A stretch of DNA of 64,000 nt from Limanda limanda (lineage: Eukaryota; Chordata; Actinopteri; Pleuronectiformes; Pleuronectidae): positions 14,524,940-14,588,939 of the forward strand of contig NC_083655.1 of the NCBI RefSeq assembly GCF_963576545.1, written 5' to 3'. Numbering within the stretch: the stretch's first letter is position 1; every line of letters begins with the position of its first letter. Positions 49,699-62,667 of the stretch are shown piece after piece. The notes under the pieces are model-generated. The model had not been told where the DNA came from and did no database searches. It saw only the letters and a program-made list of their open reading frames with translations. The position numbers and the translations under genes were made by a program.

Positions 49699-51400
49699 TT
49701 AGGAGGCGGAAGTCTCACAGAACACAACAGCCTCCCTGTGGGGAGTGGAGCCTGATCTCTTCCTTGCGTCCACTGTGTCCTTCAACAAAAGGGAGAGCCT
49801 TGGTGACCTCTTCCCTTCCTCTGCAATGAACTCCAGCTGGTTGTAATAGGAGTCCATCACCTCCCTGGACGTGACCACCTCCAGGTCCTGCTGGATGAGC
49901 TTGAGGAGCTCACAGAGGCTCTCGAGAGACGGACCGTCTCCGTTCTGCAGCAGCCTCCTGATGCAGCTGTGCATTGCTTTCTCAGCCAGAACCTTTGATA
50001 GGAACAGCTCCCCAATAAACCTGATGGTATTGAGGGAGCGACAGGAGGGTCTGGCGTTGTTTCTCTCTTCCCTCAGCCGATCCTTCACCCTCACGTCCGT
50101 GACTGGCTCTAGGCAGGACACCCCCTTCTGAGAAATGTCCTCCCTGTCAAAGTTCTTCCTGAACTCCGCCTGGCAGTGTTTGACCAGCAGAGACCTGAAG
50201 GAGACGCTGGCTGACAAGTCGGACAAGGATTGGAATTCCACCTGAAGTGAAGAAAACCATAAGGAAATATTAACACAAATGCAACTCACATACTTAGGAA
50301 AACATTGTGATTATTTATGTGTAAAGAATCACTTTATAAAGCAAACACCAAATGCAGTCAACAGTGATCAGTGTGTGCTGATTTTTATCCTCAACTCTAA
50401 ATGAACGTATTATTTGATTAACCAAAGGGACAATTAATTTTGATTCATTCAGTATTTCAGGTATTCCTCAATTAAGTTGTCTTTGATCATCACAAATCCT
50501 TATTTTAATTTTTCCTTTCTTACTGTTTGAAAAAAAATACTTCTGTATCGATACCCTTCTAATTCACAATATGGGTCAAAAATGACCTGTTTTTATTTCC
50601 TATGTTATTTAATGCATGGCATGAATGTTTCTTTGCTATATCTCTGAATTTCATTTATTTCTTCATTTAATATTCCAGATATTCATTAGTTATCTTGTTT
50701 TTTTGATTAACAGAAATCATTATTTTCTTTTTACCTTTCTTACCTTATGAACAAATGTAAATTCTTATTAAGAGTTTCTTCATAATCCATTACTAGTGAT
50801 AAAGAATAATATGTCCAATGCAAAATTCATATTTGTTTGTAAAGTAATAAAGAAAAAATAAAGATTCATATATCTGGTAATCAAAAACAGGATATATAAT
50901 GAACACCTAGAATATTAAACGATAAAATGCATTTATCTCAAAGATATGACCCACGTTGTGCATTAGATGGGGTTGCATAGCTTGTTTATCAAAGTGTTAA
51001 ATGAATGTTACAACCTGCAAAGAAAGATAAACTTCTCAACTAAGTAAGAAACAGGATTATAGCTTCCAGTCATAGATGCATCACTTACTGTTGAGAGGCG
51101 CTGACACAGCTCGGCGAAGACTGCAGCAGAGTCTGGTCTCTGCACGGCCCTCTCGAACACGATCTCCACCGCTTCCTGCAGGCTCTCCTCACCGTCCAGC
51201 TCCTCCTGACTCAGAGCCGTCATGAAAGCTTGAAAGTTTTCAGTGACACAGCTGACGGACTCCTCAGGCCGGACCTGCTCCTTCCTCACAGCTTCTTCAG
51301 AGGCCGCTGGAGCCTCTTCCTCTGTCTTCCTCTTCTCTCCGAGCACAAGAGGAGCTGGCTTGGAAGTTAATTCCACGCTTTTCTTTTGTTTTGGGATCAT
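49699..51400 (-). CDS. Stand-alone MIF4G-domain protein (eIF4G-like)
   Basis: Two coding exons: 51,400-51,089 (ATG at 51,400; donor GTAAGT) and 50,241-49,699 (acceptor TTCACTTCAG), joined in phase 0, giving 284 residues. Residues 1-50 are a charged linker. The rest follows the middle HEAT-repeat domain of eIF4G: EAVEIVFERAVQRPDSAAVF, FRSLLVKHCQAEFRKNFD, SLNTIRFIGELFLSKVLAEK and LESLCELLKLIQQDLE line up in order with the known family pattern. In eIF4G this domain binds eIF4A and RNA during ribosome recruitment. Here there is no eIF4E-binding region and no MA3 domain, so it may be a translation modulator in the manner of PAIP1 or DAP5; that is inference. The gene could also be a decaying partial duplicate of a longer eIF4G gene, although the frame is intact. 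The gene lies between two direct repeats and is followed by a copy of its own 5' exon segment. Confidence 0.75.
51207..51328. repeat. Exon-1 segment duplicated at 49,430-49,551
   Basis: This 122-bp block within exon 1 of the MIF4G gene is repeated in the same orientation about 1.8 kb away with about 97% identity by eye. Confidence 0.92.
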
Positions 51401-51406
51401 ATCGAT

Positions 51407-51660
51407 TCAAATAAATCGTAGTTGTCTTCAAAGCAAATCCAAAGAAACGGGTTCAGGTGAAAGACACAAGTGCAGGTGAAAGAAACGAGTTCAGGTGAAA
51501 GACCAGAGTTCAAATAAATCGTAGTTGTCTTCAAAAATCCAAAGAAACGAGTTCAGGTGAAAGGCCAGAGTTCAAATAAATCGTAGTTGTCTTCAAGTCA
51601 AACCCAAAGAAACGAGTTCCGGTGAAAGAAACGAGTTCAGGTGAGAGATCAGAGTCCAGG
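51407..51660. repeat. Minisatellite in the 5' leader of the MIF4G gene
   Basis: About three imperfect units, each beginning TTCAAATAAATCGTAGTTGT and followed by CCAAAGAAACGAGTTCAGG and TGAAAG-rich sequence. Shorter GAAACGAGTTCAGGTGAAAG sub-units are also repeated. It lies directly upstream of the MIF4G start codon, so it would be in the leader or the core promoter. Confidence 0.9.
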
Positions 51661-51739
51661 TGCAACCAGCCGAGGAGTTAGACGAGAACTGACTGAAAAC
51701 TGACGGTTAAGTGATGACGGTAAGCGATAGGAAGCAGGA

Positions 51740-51763
51740 GGGGCGGGGGGTTGCCATGGTGAC
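51740..51763. promoter_or_regulatory. GC box and RFX-like X-box motif
   Basis: A GGGGCGGGGG box is followed at once by GTTGCCATGGTGAC, a near match to the palindromic X-box bound by RFX factors (pattern GTNRCC-N(0-3)-RGYAAC). It is about 350 bp upstream of the MIF4G start codon. Whether it is a working promoter is inference. Confidence 0.4.
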
Positions 51764-51817
51764 CTGCAGTGACCTGCATCATATGAAAATGTATCTAAAC
51801 AACCTATACAGATAGAT

Positions 51818-51830
51818 ACACACATACACA

Positions 51831-51914
<84 letters not shown>

Positions 51915-51928
51915 TACATACACACACT
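51818..51928. repeat. (CA)n microsatellite, about 110 bp
   Basis: CA tract ending in a short CATA run, placed between the MIF4G 5' flank and direct repeat A. Confidence 0.97.
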
Positions 51929-51934
51929 AAACAC

Positions 51935-52157
51935 ACATCAAATGAGATGATAAATGGGAAAGACATTTTAGAAAGTTGATGGAATTATTACTCTGATTCA
52001 TCACTTGCACGTATATACAACAAGTAACAGTACAAATTATTCTAAAAATGTTTGTTTACAATTGTGACTCAGTAATAGGAGATTTTGCTATGAACAAAAC
52101 TCTTTACAGCTCACAAAACCCTATCGTGCAGAACAGAACAGATAATTTATTCTATAA
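51935..52157. repeat. Direct repeat A, right copy
   Basis: Counterpart of 48,439-48,650, same orientation, about 3.5 kb apart. It begins just after the CA microsatellite. Confidence 0.9.
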
Positions 52158-52536
52158 CTGAGTTTATATTTGTATGCATTTTTACATTGCTTTGAGCAGT
52201 GTGATGGAAATAAATGTATTATTATTAAAGTACAGATTGTTTTTTTTTTTAAGACTGAAATCTTTTGTTGACAAAAATATTCAGGCTCTTTAATGAGGCT
52301 TAAAACTGTTGTCACGTGATTCCTGTTCAATGTAATTATCCTTGAGCTGAAACTAGAATGACTGAGGCTGACTGAGGTGATTGAAGTCTCAGGATCATAA
52401 GATGTAACTTGTGCCAGATATCCTATTGTATCTATCGGGATCCATCACATCCTGACGAGTCTAATCATATTTTAAAGTGAATGTAGGATTATCTACATCA
52501 ATTCGTTAAAAGATGAATATTTAGAGAAATCATGTC
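52158..52536. other. Short intergenic stretch
   Basis: AT-rich, with nothing recognised between repeat A and the tRNA gene. Confidence 0.5.
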
Positions 52537-52540
52537 AAAA
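52537..52540 (-). terminator. Pol III terminator of tRNA-Cys
   Basis: Minus-strand TTTT a few bases after the tRNA 3' end. Confidence 0.8.
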
Positions 52541-52542
52541 GA

Positions 52543-52614
52543 AGGGGGCACCCGGATTTGAACCGGGGACCTCTTGATCTGCAGTCAAATGCTCTACCAC
52601 TGAGCTATACCCCC
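52543..52614 (-). tRNA. tRNA-Cys (anticodon GCA)
   Basis: 72 nt on the minus strand without an intron. It begins GGGGGTATAGCTCAGTGG, which includes the A box. The anticodon loop reads CTGCAGA, with anticodon GCA at plus positions 52,580-52,582. The T arm has the B box GGTTCAAATCC, and the gene ends GGTGCCCCC plus discriminator T. The acceptor stem GGGGGTA pairs with TGCCCCC apart from a G-T wobble and all arms fold. A TTTT run at 52,537-52,540 serves as the Pol III terminator. It matches the eukaryotic tRNA-Cys pattern closely and looks functional. Confidence 0.97.
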
Positions 52615-52809
52615 ACTTGTTATACGATGCGAATCTTCATCTATATAAAGATTATACCCATTCATGTCTGTATCTGATGTATTATAATTTGTGTTTAGGG
52701 AAACTACACACACATGCACCTCTGTGTTAGTGACCGTGATCCCAGTTATGTCACAGGAACACGGTTCTACACACGCACACACACGCACACACATTAAAGC
52801 ACTAAAGGC

Positions 52810-52893
52810 TGAGAGCGGAAGTGTCGCACTTGAGACGCGACTCTACCGGAAGCCACAGCGGATTGAACAGAAAGTGGAAGAGACTGAATCACA
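52810..52893 (+). promoter_or_regulatory. POMP proximal promoter and leader with ETS-like sites
   Basis: Two GGAA-core ETS-type motifs, GCGGAAGT (52,815-52,822) and ACCGGAAG (52,846-52,853), lie within 80 bp upstream of the POMP start codon. The stretch is richer in CpG than its surroundings and has no TATA box, as is usual for housekeeping genes. The transcription start is not known. Confidence 0.5.
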
Positions 52894-55365
52894 ATGGTAA
52901 TGATGCTACACATATTGTACTTTTCCTCTTTTCTGAAACCAACCTGAGCGTGTAGCTCAAACTCCTGCGGGTTTCTGTGGATGTTGTTTTTTTTATCTCA
53001 GTGCTCCGGCTCTTTGTCTGCGTCAGCGGAGGATGTTAGCGCTGGATTTGATTAGTCACTGCAGCTAATGCTAGCTAGCTAGCTCCGCTGGGAGTCGGTC
53101 AGACTCATGGCGCGTGTGTGTGGTGTTGTGGTAATGTGAGTGTGTGTTTGTATTTCTGTCAATCATGTCTGTCTGTGTTTGTATCTGACAGAACACCCGA
53201 GGACTCCGATCTCAGCTGAAGGACAGTGTCCCGGTGGTAGGCCTCCATCCACAGGGACAGTATGGAATCCAGGACTCTCTGCGGAGCGGGTGAGCCTGAA
53301 ACATTAATGAATTAATCTGGACACGAATAAGTTCAAATATATAAATACAATAATGTGTAATTCATCGCAAGTCCCATCGTGGACTGCACAGTCACGTGTC
53401 TGATTGTACAGCTGGTTAAACTGACACAGATACATGTCAATATATCTTTGACTTTCAGTGTGCACATACTTTTAATATGCTTTTGATTTATAAATGTAAT
53501 CTGTAGCTAACACACAGATTCTGTATGTTTGAGTTCATTTAGAATAGGTCTGGCAATATAAAATACAAAATAACTATGATCCCAGTATAATTTGCCTCAA
53601 TAGAAATATAACAGGTTCAATTTATATTTACAAATGTATATATGTGTGTCCCTTGTCAATTGTGTATGCATATTTTCTGTCAAATTCCCCAATAACCACA
53701 TTTACTGGGTTTCTCATCAGTAACAGCTTATTTGTTATGTTTGATTTTTTGTTATTGTGTCACGTACATTATGTGCCAATCTTTTAACAATAAAGCAAGA
53801 CATGATTATTTAGCAAAAATACAAAAAATGTGATGTTTTGATATAGGTTACGTTAGATGTTTGATTTGATAATAACTCTATATAAGACCTGTGCACACAC
53901 ACACAATGATTAAATGGATCAGAGCTCCTATGTTAAAGGGATACATCTTTTTTGTAACACTTACATCCAGTGTTAATGATGAAGTATTACACCTCAAATA
54001 TGTTGAGTTTTTCATCCCATAATATTTCTGAAGCACATCAAACCTACGTGGTACCTGATTTTTGTTCTCCTGTGTCTGAGCAGATTTACCAGCGTAAAGA
54101 ATGAGCTCCTGCCCAGCCACCCACTGGAGCTGTCCGAAAAGAACGTGAGTCATTCTGAGCTGTGTGGAATGAATGAACTCTAATTGTGGCTTTGATGCAC
54201 ACACTGGGACCATAATGTTAATGTCTATAAGTGCAGTGAGGTCAGTGACATGCTCACCTTCTACCTGCCCCAGCTGCCCTGAACTTCGATAAACACCCCT
54301 TGAGATTCTGGGCTTTAAATAGTAATGACAATGGTAAGAGTAGCATCCAGTTCAAGAGTCCGTTGAACACTGAAATATGTCTTCATAGTACTGTAATCAG
54401 GGATTTTCCCATACCAGCAACATACAGGCCTCTGATTCAGCAGTCTTTCAAGTATAAGATAATGCTGCAGGTTTTTTTTCCTGCTCCAAAACCACAGTTG
54501 TGCTGTACTGCCACTCACAAGTACTGCTTTTTTTGAGAGATAAAGAATAAGTTATTTTCGGTGCTGTAGTGTTAGCCAGATTGGAAGTACACTATGTGGA
54601 CGAAAGTATTGGGACACACCTCTTAATCATTGAATTCAGGTGTTTCATTCAGTCCCATTGCCACAAGTGTATAGAATCAAGCACCTAGCCATGCCGTGTG
54701 CCTTTACAAACATTTCTGAAAGAACGGCTCGTTCTCAAGCAAAAGCCATCTATATCAAGAAAACATGTGTATTCATTTACGTGGCTTTTCACAGATGCAA
54801 CACAAGTTCGTGAAATTGCCAATCAGTACCCCCAGCTCTCAGTGGACCTAATGTAAGGATATTAATCGAGTGGATGGTTGCTGAAAGCTGTGTTTCTGTC
54901 CTGTGCAGTTCCAGCTGAACCAGGACAAGATGAATTTCTCGACTCTGAGAAACATCCAGGGTCTTCATGCTCCACTCAAACTGCAGATGGAGTACAGGGC
55001 AGCCAGACAGGTACTGCTTTTTACTCCTCTTCCTGCTCTTGTGTTTATTCATCAAGCCTGGCCCTATGTCATCATGTCTCTCCTTCTTTCCTCCTTCCAG
55101 ATCCAGCGCCTGCCGTTCTTACAGAGCTCAAACCTGGCTCTAGATACGCTGCGAGGCACCGACGAGTCCATCGGCTTCGAGGACATCCTCGGCGGTCAGA
55201 ACCTCATCATGTCTGCACTGTCCCTGACCACAGTGATGTCTCTGAGGGTGAATTCTAACCTTTACCCTCTGTTTGTGTGTCTGTCACCTTTCAGATCCAG
55301 GCCAGAGTGAAATGATGGGAGAGCCTCACATGATGGTGGAATACAAACTGGGAATGTTAATGTGA
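52894..55365 (+). CDS. pomp: Proteasome maturation protein (POMP/UMP1)
   Basis: Six coding exons: 52,894-52,896 (only the ATG), 53,192-53,289, 54,084-54,144, 54,909-55,010, 55,101-55,194 and 55,295-55,365, giving 142 residues, close to the usual 141. All introns are GT-AG. The protein shows the family landmarks NTRGLRSQLKDSVPVVGLHP near the start, ELSEKNFQLNQDKMNFSTLR, RLPFLQSSNLALDTLRGTDE and the terminal HMMVEYKLGML. POMP is the chaperone that helps half-proteasomes form around the beta subunits and is degraded once the 20S particle closes. A polyadenylation signal AATAAA is at 55,577-55,582. Intron 4, between the exons at 54,084 and 54,909, holds a Tc1/mariner fragment. The donor of exon 5 (GTCAGA) is weak. 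The exon layout and reading frame are intact, so the gene should be active. Confidence 0.96.
54590..54860 (+). mobile_element. Tc1/mariner 5' fragment in a POMP intron
   Basis: Preceded by TA, it starts CACTATGTGGACGAAAGTAT followed by TGGGACACACC. Inside it has CATTGCCACAAGTGTATAG and AAGCACCTAGCCATGCCG. I recognise this as the left end of a Tc1/mariner element common in fish. It degenerates after about 130 bp, with a recognisable GTTCGTGAAATTGCC further on. The right end is missing. Confidence 0.7.
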
Positions 55366-55576
55366 AACAGATCCACACATACACACACATGTAGTTCATT
55401 ATTTGTTTTATTGGTTCATAAACAACAAGTCACCAACTCAGGCTCTGTGGAACTGTCACCATCTGGGAAGGACAGGGGATAAATGAGGGTGTGGGAGGCG
55501 TGGGGGCATATATCTGAAGATTTCATGATCAGACACATTCAGTGCTGCTTTTGTATGATTCCAACCTGTTATTTCT

Positions 55577-55582
55577 AATAAA
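55577..55582 (+). promoter_or_regulatory. Polyadenylation signal of POMP
   Basis: AATAAA about 210 bp after the stop codon, in the sense orientation. Confidence 0.75.
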
Positions 55583-55675
55583 CTTCGTAACTCTTCCTCT
55601 CGCTTTGGTCTCTTTTGGCAAATGATTTAAGTGTTGTGGTGGAACTCGTTGGGGCTCAGATCATATTCTTTGTCT

Positions 55676-56080
55676 TTAAAGAGGTAGTTCACCCAGAAAT
55701 GAAAATGCACTCATTATTTACTCACCCTATGCAGATGGAGGTGTGGGTGAAGTGTTTGTGTCCACAAACAACTTTAGTTGGAGTCTCAGGGGAAAACAGT
55801 AGCAGCCGACTCCAACACAATTGAAGGCATTAGAGACTTATCTTCAGATGTAGTAAAAAAACTGAAAAAACATCACCTGCTTTTCGACTCAAAACAAGGT
55901 CATTTACTCTGTATTAAGTCTAAAAAGTGGTCAAACTGGTGGATGTTAGCATTTCTGACGGTCCCTTAATACACCCCGGTAGATATCAGCAGACATTAAG
56001 GCTTGAACCACTTTGAAATGACGCCGTTTCGAGTCGAATTTCAATGTCGGCACTCGCGTTCAGTGCTTGTTACCGTTTTG
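55676..56080. repeat. Common teleost interspersed repeat (MITE-like)
   Basis: Begins AGAGGTAGTTCACCCAGAAA and continues TGAAAATGCACTCATTATTT, ACTCACCCTATGCAGATGG and GGTGTGGGTGAAGTGTTTG. This is a familiar order in fish genomes for a nonautonomous DNA element. The right half is diverged. Confidence 0.55.
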
Positions 56081-56494
56081 GTCCCTATTATTTATTCAAA
56101 ACATGTCTTTCACATCAAAGCCTTGCTGTTCAAATTCTTCTTAGCTCGGTTTACTGGTTCATTGGCATTGGCCAAGGTGCATTACTGCCAAGAAACTGAA
56201 CAACGCAGGTTAAAGGCTTATTCTGAACCTTCACTTCTCAAATCTTCATAGCCACTCCTAGAACCCTAGAAATCTAAAATCTTCAAAGCCAATCCTATAA
56301 TTATTACATCTTAAATACAAATCCTATTATTGTAGAATTCTTCCTATTGTTTACTTTCCTTATTTAGCAGATGGACAGTGATTTTTAACATAACTGAGTG
56401 ATCTAAAAGCTTTTCTTTTACATTCGCTGGAAACGTTTTTTTGAGGAGAAACCCCAGTCAATTCCAAGCAAATTTCTCTCAGCTTTGAGCTCCC

Positions 56495-58609
<2,115 letters not shown>

Positions 58610-58671
58610 TACAGCACCTCCTGAAAGTGAAGCAGTTGTGCAGTGATCAATGCAGGAGCCCTGCTCCATGA

Positions 58672-59157
58672 CCACATCCCTGCGCCAGTCCTCAGACCGC
58701 AGGTTCAGACAGGTCAGGGGTGAACAGAAGTGTTGTTGATGTGGATGGGAATATGAACACCACTGCTGCTGCTCAGAAGAGCCACCCGGATGTAACCCGC
58801 CCCCAATGCGTCAATGAGCATCCTGCCAGAAGCACCTCCCCCTTTAAGATTGAGATGCTTTTCTGTGACAGTAAAGAGCCCAGAAGGGGTCATCTGGTCC
58901 ATGACACGTCCGAATATGAGAAAAGTAATTTCCACGAAAGCTCTGCAGGACCACCCACATCAGCCTGCAGCACGACCATGGTTGCACGCAATCTCAACAT
59001 AAACAATCTGACTGGAGAAGTCGAAGTCCTTCTGCTGCTAACAGGATTAGGGTTAGACAAGCCAGCTCCATCGGGAGTGACAAAAGAAGCTCCCGACTAT
59101 GACACTGTGTTGCCGAGACAAACAGGACGACAGAAGAAGATACGAGCCAAAGGGTGA
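58672..59157 (+). CDS. Unassigned open frame downstream of the kinase
   Basis: A 161-codon stretch is open from just after a stop at 58,669-58,671 to TGA at 59,155-59,157. It is rich in Ser/Thr/Pro/His and ends with the basic run GRQKKIRAKG. I recognise no domain. Exon 7 of the kinase ends in phase 2, and an AG at 58,687-58,688 would splice it into this frame, so it could be an alternative C-terminal exon of the kinase. The pyrimidine tract before that AG is weak. It may equally be 3' untranslated sequence. Reported as a candidate only. Confidence 0.3.
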   Translation, partial: PHPCASPQTAGSDRSGVNRSVVDVDGNMNTTAAAQKSHPDVTRPQCVNEHPARSTSPFKIEMLFCDSKEPRRGHLVHDTSEYEKSNFHESSAGPPTSACSTTMVARNLNINNLTGEVEVLLLLTGLGLDKPAPSGVTKEAPDYDTVLPRQTGRQKKIRAKG

Positions 59158-61020
59158 TACTTCTGTGCAGCGCCATTTACACACGCCAGTTAGTACAACT
59201 ATGTATCTACCTATCTGTAGCAACTAGTGGACTTTCATTTAATTTATGTAAATTGTTTGACCTCTAACACCTGCTACTATCTACGGCTACGTAAGGTTTT
59301 TGAAAATGGGATTTCAAATATGAAAAAGCCTTTCTTCTAATACTCATTCCTGTCCTGCTCCACCCACGTATATACTGTTGTTGATGCAATCTCTATTTCA
59401 AACCATCATTCAACATAACATGCAGTATTAATAACTAATCCCTGATAAAAAAACATGAAACCCGTGTCAGGGAGTAAAAGGCTAGTCAAGGCCGGCAGTG
59501 AGGGAGGGGAGAGAAGAAACGTAGAGGTTCTGTAACTCGCTGTAGCAATCAATTGAAATCTCACCACTATCGGACCAACCGGTGATAACTGGTTTGTTGT
59601 CTGGTATTTATAGGGCAGCTCACAGAAAAGTGTCTAAGTCAAGGTGTCGGGTCAAGGGGGGAGATGGCAAAGCTAATATACTTGTACTTGAAAACATCTA
59701 GTACAATTTGAAGTATTCAGTTCTGTCTGTATTGATGTTTAATACCGTTATTCACCGCTGATTATGATTCGAGTGCATCAGCAAAGGATTCTGGGATGTT
59801 TACACGAAACCGGAAGTACGTTGGTATAGAACCCGGGAAGGGCTAAAGGCAAACATTACTTATTTAATGTCTTTTTGGGAACACTCTTGATCGCGGGTCA
59901 GACTTCACTCTCCGGGAAACTTGTTGAATGTGGAACAGTTTGGAAAAATGTGCAACCAAGAATGAAATGCCCGTCAAGAGAGAAATCCACATTTAGTTCC
60001 AGAAAACCCATAAGCTGAAAACGGGACATCCGTCCCACAATGCTCTGCGGCAGTACCTTTTAAACTGTTGTGTATAAAGTGTATACCTTTTTTTCAATTA
60101 TTTTATTTATAAAAGACAGAATCTAAAACATCCAACATACCGACACATACAATAGATTATAAAGGATAGAAAAATGGAAACTCATTGAAACTACCTTCTA
60201 TTCACTCCTGCTCAGTCCTCAAAAACTGCACCATAGACTGTATATAAAAAGATATTACCCATAATGCACCTATGCTTGTGTCAAGCTCGCAGGTGCTGCT
60301 TGAAACCTGATGAAAATTTGATCTGTGTAAATCATGCCTCCTGCTTTTGCATCTGTTTGACTGTGTGTGTGAATGTGACTTGTACTGTCGACCAAAAAAG
60401 TGCGTTATAAAAACCTGCAGTCCATTTACTCTCTGTTTCTCTTTGTCTCCATATCACTGTCTCTTTGTCTGTTTGTCTCTATATCTGTCTCTTTATGGCC
60501 TTTTCGTCCCCATGTCTGTCTCTTAATAGTTTTTCTCTCCATATCTTTGTGTCTCATGTCTTTGCTTGAGAACCAGTCTTCTTCTCGGTCCACTGAGGCT
60601 TGGATTAAACCTCCTGTATGTTGATTTAGACAAGGTGGACGTGGTCATCGTGATTCAGGTCCACACTTCAACCACAAGATGGCAGTGTCAGTCCACACTG
60701 TGACATTTAAATTAGTCATCCACCAGATTACCAGGGCCTGCTCTGGACAGTTCACTCTCAGATCTTAGAGACAGGGGGGAGGGGGGGCTGATGTCTCTTT
60801 TCGGACATGACGGGAAAGCAGCTTAGCCCAAGGCCGTTAAAGACTCATGATGCCGTCTTTTGACAACAGATAACTCCCCCTGTGGGTCAGCTCAGGGCAG
60901 CTGCTGAACATAATGCATACTAATACCAACACAACATCCCCCAGTGACCTGTACACTCACGTTACACTGAGGGAAATGGAGCAAATCCAGTGCCTCATAG
61001 TACACAACAGGCAAAACGCT
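59158..61020. other. Intergenic stretch
   Basis: No gene recognised. About 59,760-60,060 is CpG-richer, with an ETS-like ACCGGAAGT and a GATTCTGGGATGT word, and might be a promoter. A CCATAGACTGTATATAAA word at 60,231 is a fragment of the MITE-like family. T-rich TGTCTCTTTG repeats lie at about 60,430-60,560. Confidence 0.45.
60230..60260. repeat. MITE-like family, left-end fragment
   Basis: CCATAGACTGTATATAAA matches the left terminal repeat at 4016; no further homology seen. Confidence 0.5.
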
Positions 61021-62667
61021 GCAGTTCAAAGCAGTGTATTGGACTTATCTGTTTATGAATGAACGTAAACAAAAAACTCCACTCCTGCAGTGACAGTGTC
61101 AGTGGTCAAAGATCAAAGGAATCTTTATGTCTCGCAAAGGTGACGTCTCTCTCTCTCTCAGAATTGGGACATTTCTCAAACCGTGTAAACATTGAGGTGC
61201 GGCGAAGGTTCATCCTTCACCAAAGGAGACGATGTTGTCATAATTCTACAGTACTTTGTCCTATCCCCACCAAACTTCTGTCTCATGATCAGAGTCCAAG
61301 CCTGAACAGCTCTAGGTGTCAATATTTCCTCGGAATTTTTTTTTTTTTTTCAGGCAAAATGCATGCAACGCTTCAAAATGCATATGCTCTGGCCCACTCA
61401 GTGCTGCTTTGCATTTCTAGAAGTTGTATTTAATATTATTATTGTCAGGAAACACACCCTTCCCCCATAGTTTTTTAACCAAAATTCGTTTTAAATCTTT
61501 TTTTGCATTTAAAGGTACTTGTAGCTCGAACATCGACCACAATCCATGAATCGTTTTTTTTTTTTACATTTATCCAACTTTTTTACAGAGGGATCTGTGA
61601 CAACCATCCAATTGAGACTCCATCATATCAATATGAACAAAAAAAACTTGCAACCAGAAGCACACATTTATTATCTGCCACCACTTATCGAATGAAATGA
61701 AAACGCACCCACAAAAAGAAACGGACGAGCCCCCAATTCATGTTACGACCCCGCCCAGGAGAAAACCCAGTCAGAACATGATACATGAGTCTGCCCTTTT
61801 CTCAGCTCCCAAGAACAACCAGCAACAAACAATTTACACCCCGTTCTCTCTTCCGGTGGGCTAACAGCAAAACAACAAACAAAAACAACCTTAAGGCGAA
61901 CAACCTTTCTTGGAATGAAGACAAAAGAACAGACTGGATTTATTCTTTATTTCGACTTTCAGCTTCTTCACACATTACATTTGTATTGCTTTATCCATGT
62001 ATCAGAGATTTAAATGTATATAGACATCTATAAGAAACACATGTGATGAGAGCTGCAGAACAAACCCTCAGAGGGATTCGATCCGGACACTCTCCAATGA
62101 AACTGCTAGTTCAGATCATGAAAATCAAAAAGAACAGAAACCTATGCAGCAGCAGATAAATATGCCCGTTCATTAATATGTAAATACAATGAGGACGAGT
62201 GGATTCACACTTTACAGAGATGAGCCGTGATAAAAACATTGATCATTTCATCAGTAAAGTCTGTTGTAAAGTCAAGTGACTCTTGTTCAGTGATTTCATG
62301 GACACACAATCAGTTTGTTCTCCATCTCACATGTGGAAAAGAAAAGAACAAAGAATCAGTTCATTTATGAGGATCAGGATCAACACAGGTTCTAAAACAT
62401 CACATAACCTGATTTCTACATTGATTTAGAAAACAACAGCAACATTAGTTCTTTCAAACACATTCATATCAGTGTAATTATAGATTTCTGTCTCTACAAA
62501 GTGAGAACTAAATATGTGTGATCAAAGAAGGTCAGTGTTTGATTGACAGCTGATCTCTGTGCGGAGCAGAAACGTCACCACGACGAACTTTGAGCAACAA
62601 ACATGGAAACAAAAGAAGTTAAAGATTTAAGCACAGAATCGAAATCACTGCTTTTAATGACCCAAGT
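61021..62667. other. Stretch including the 3' flank of the TRIM gene
   Basis: AT-rich with poly-T runs near 61,338 and 61,554. No coding signature. The right part likely holds the 3' untranslated region of the minus-strand TRIM gene. Confidence 0.45.

Noticed and set aside
49594..49718. A small intron removing the stop codon of the MIF4G gene to join the duplicated exon segment
   Set aside because: The available GTGAGA donor and CCGCAG acceptor would put the duplicated segment out of frame.
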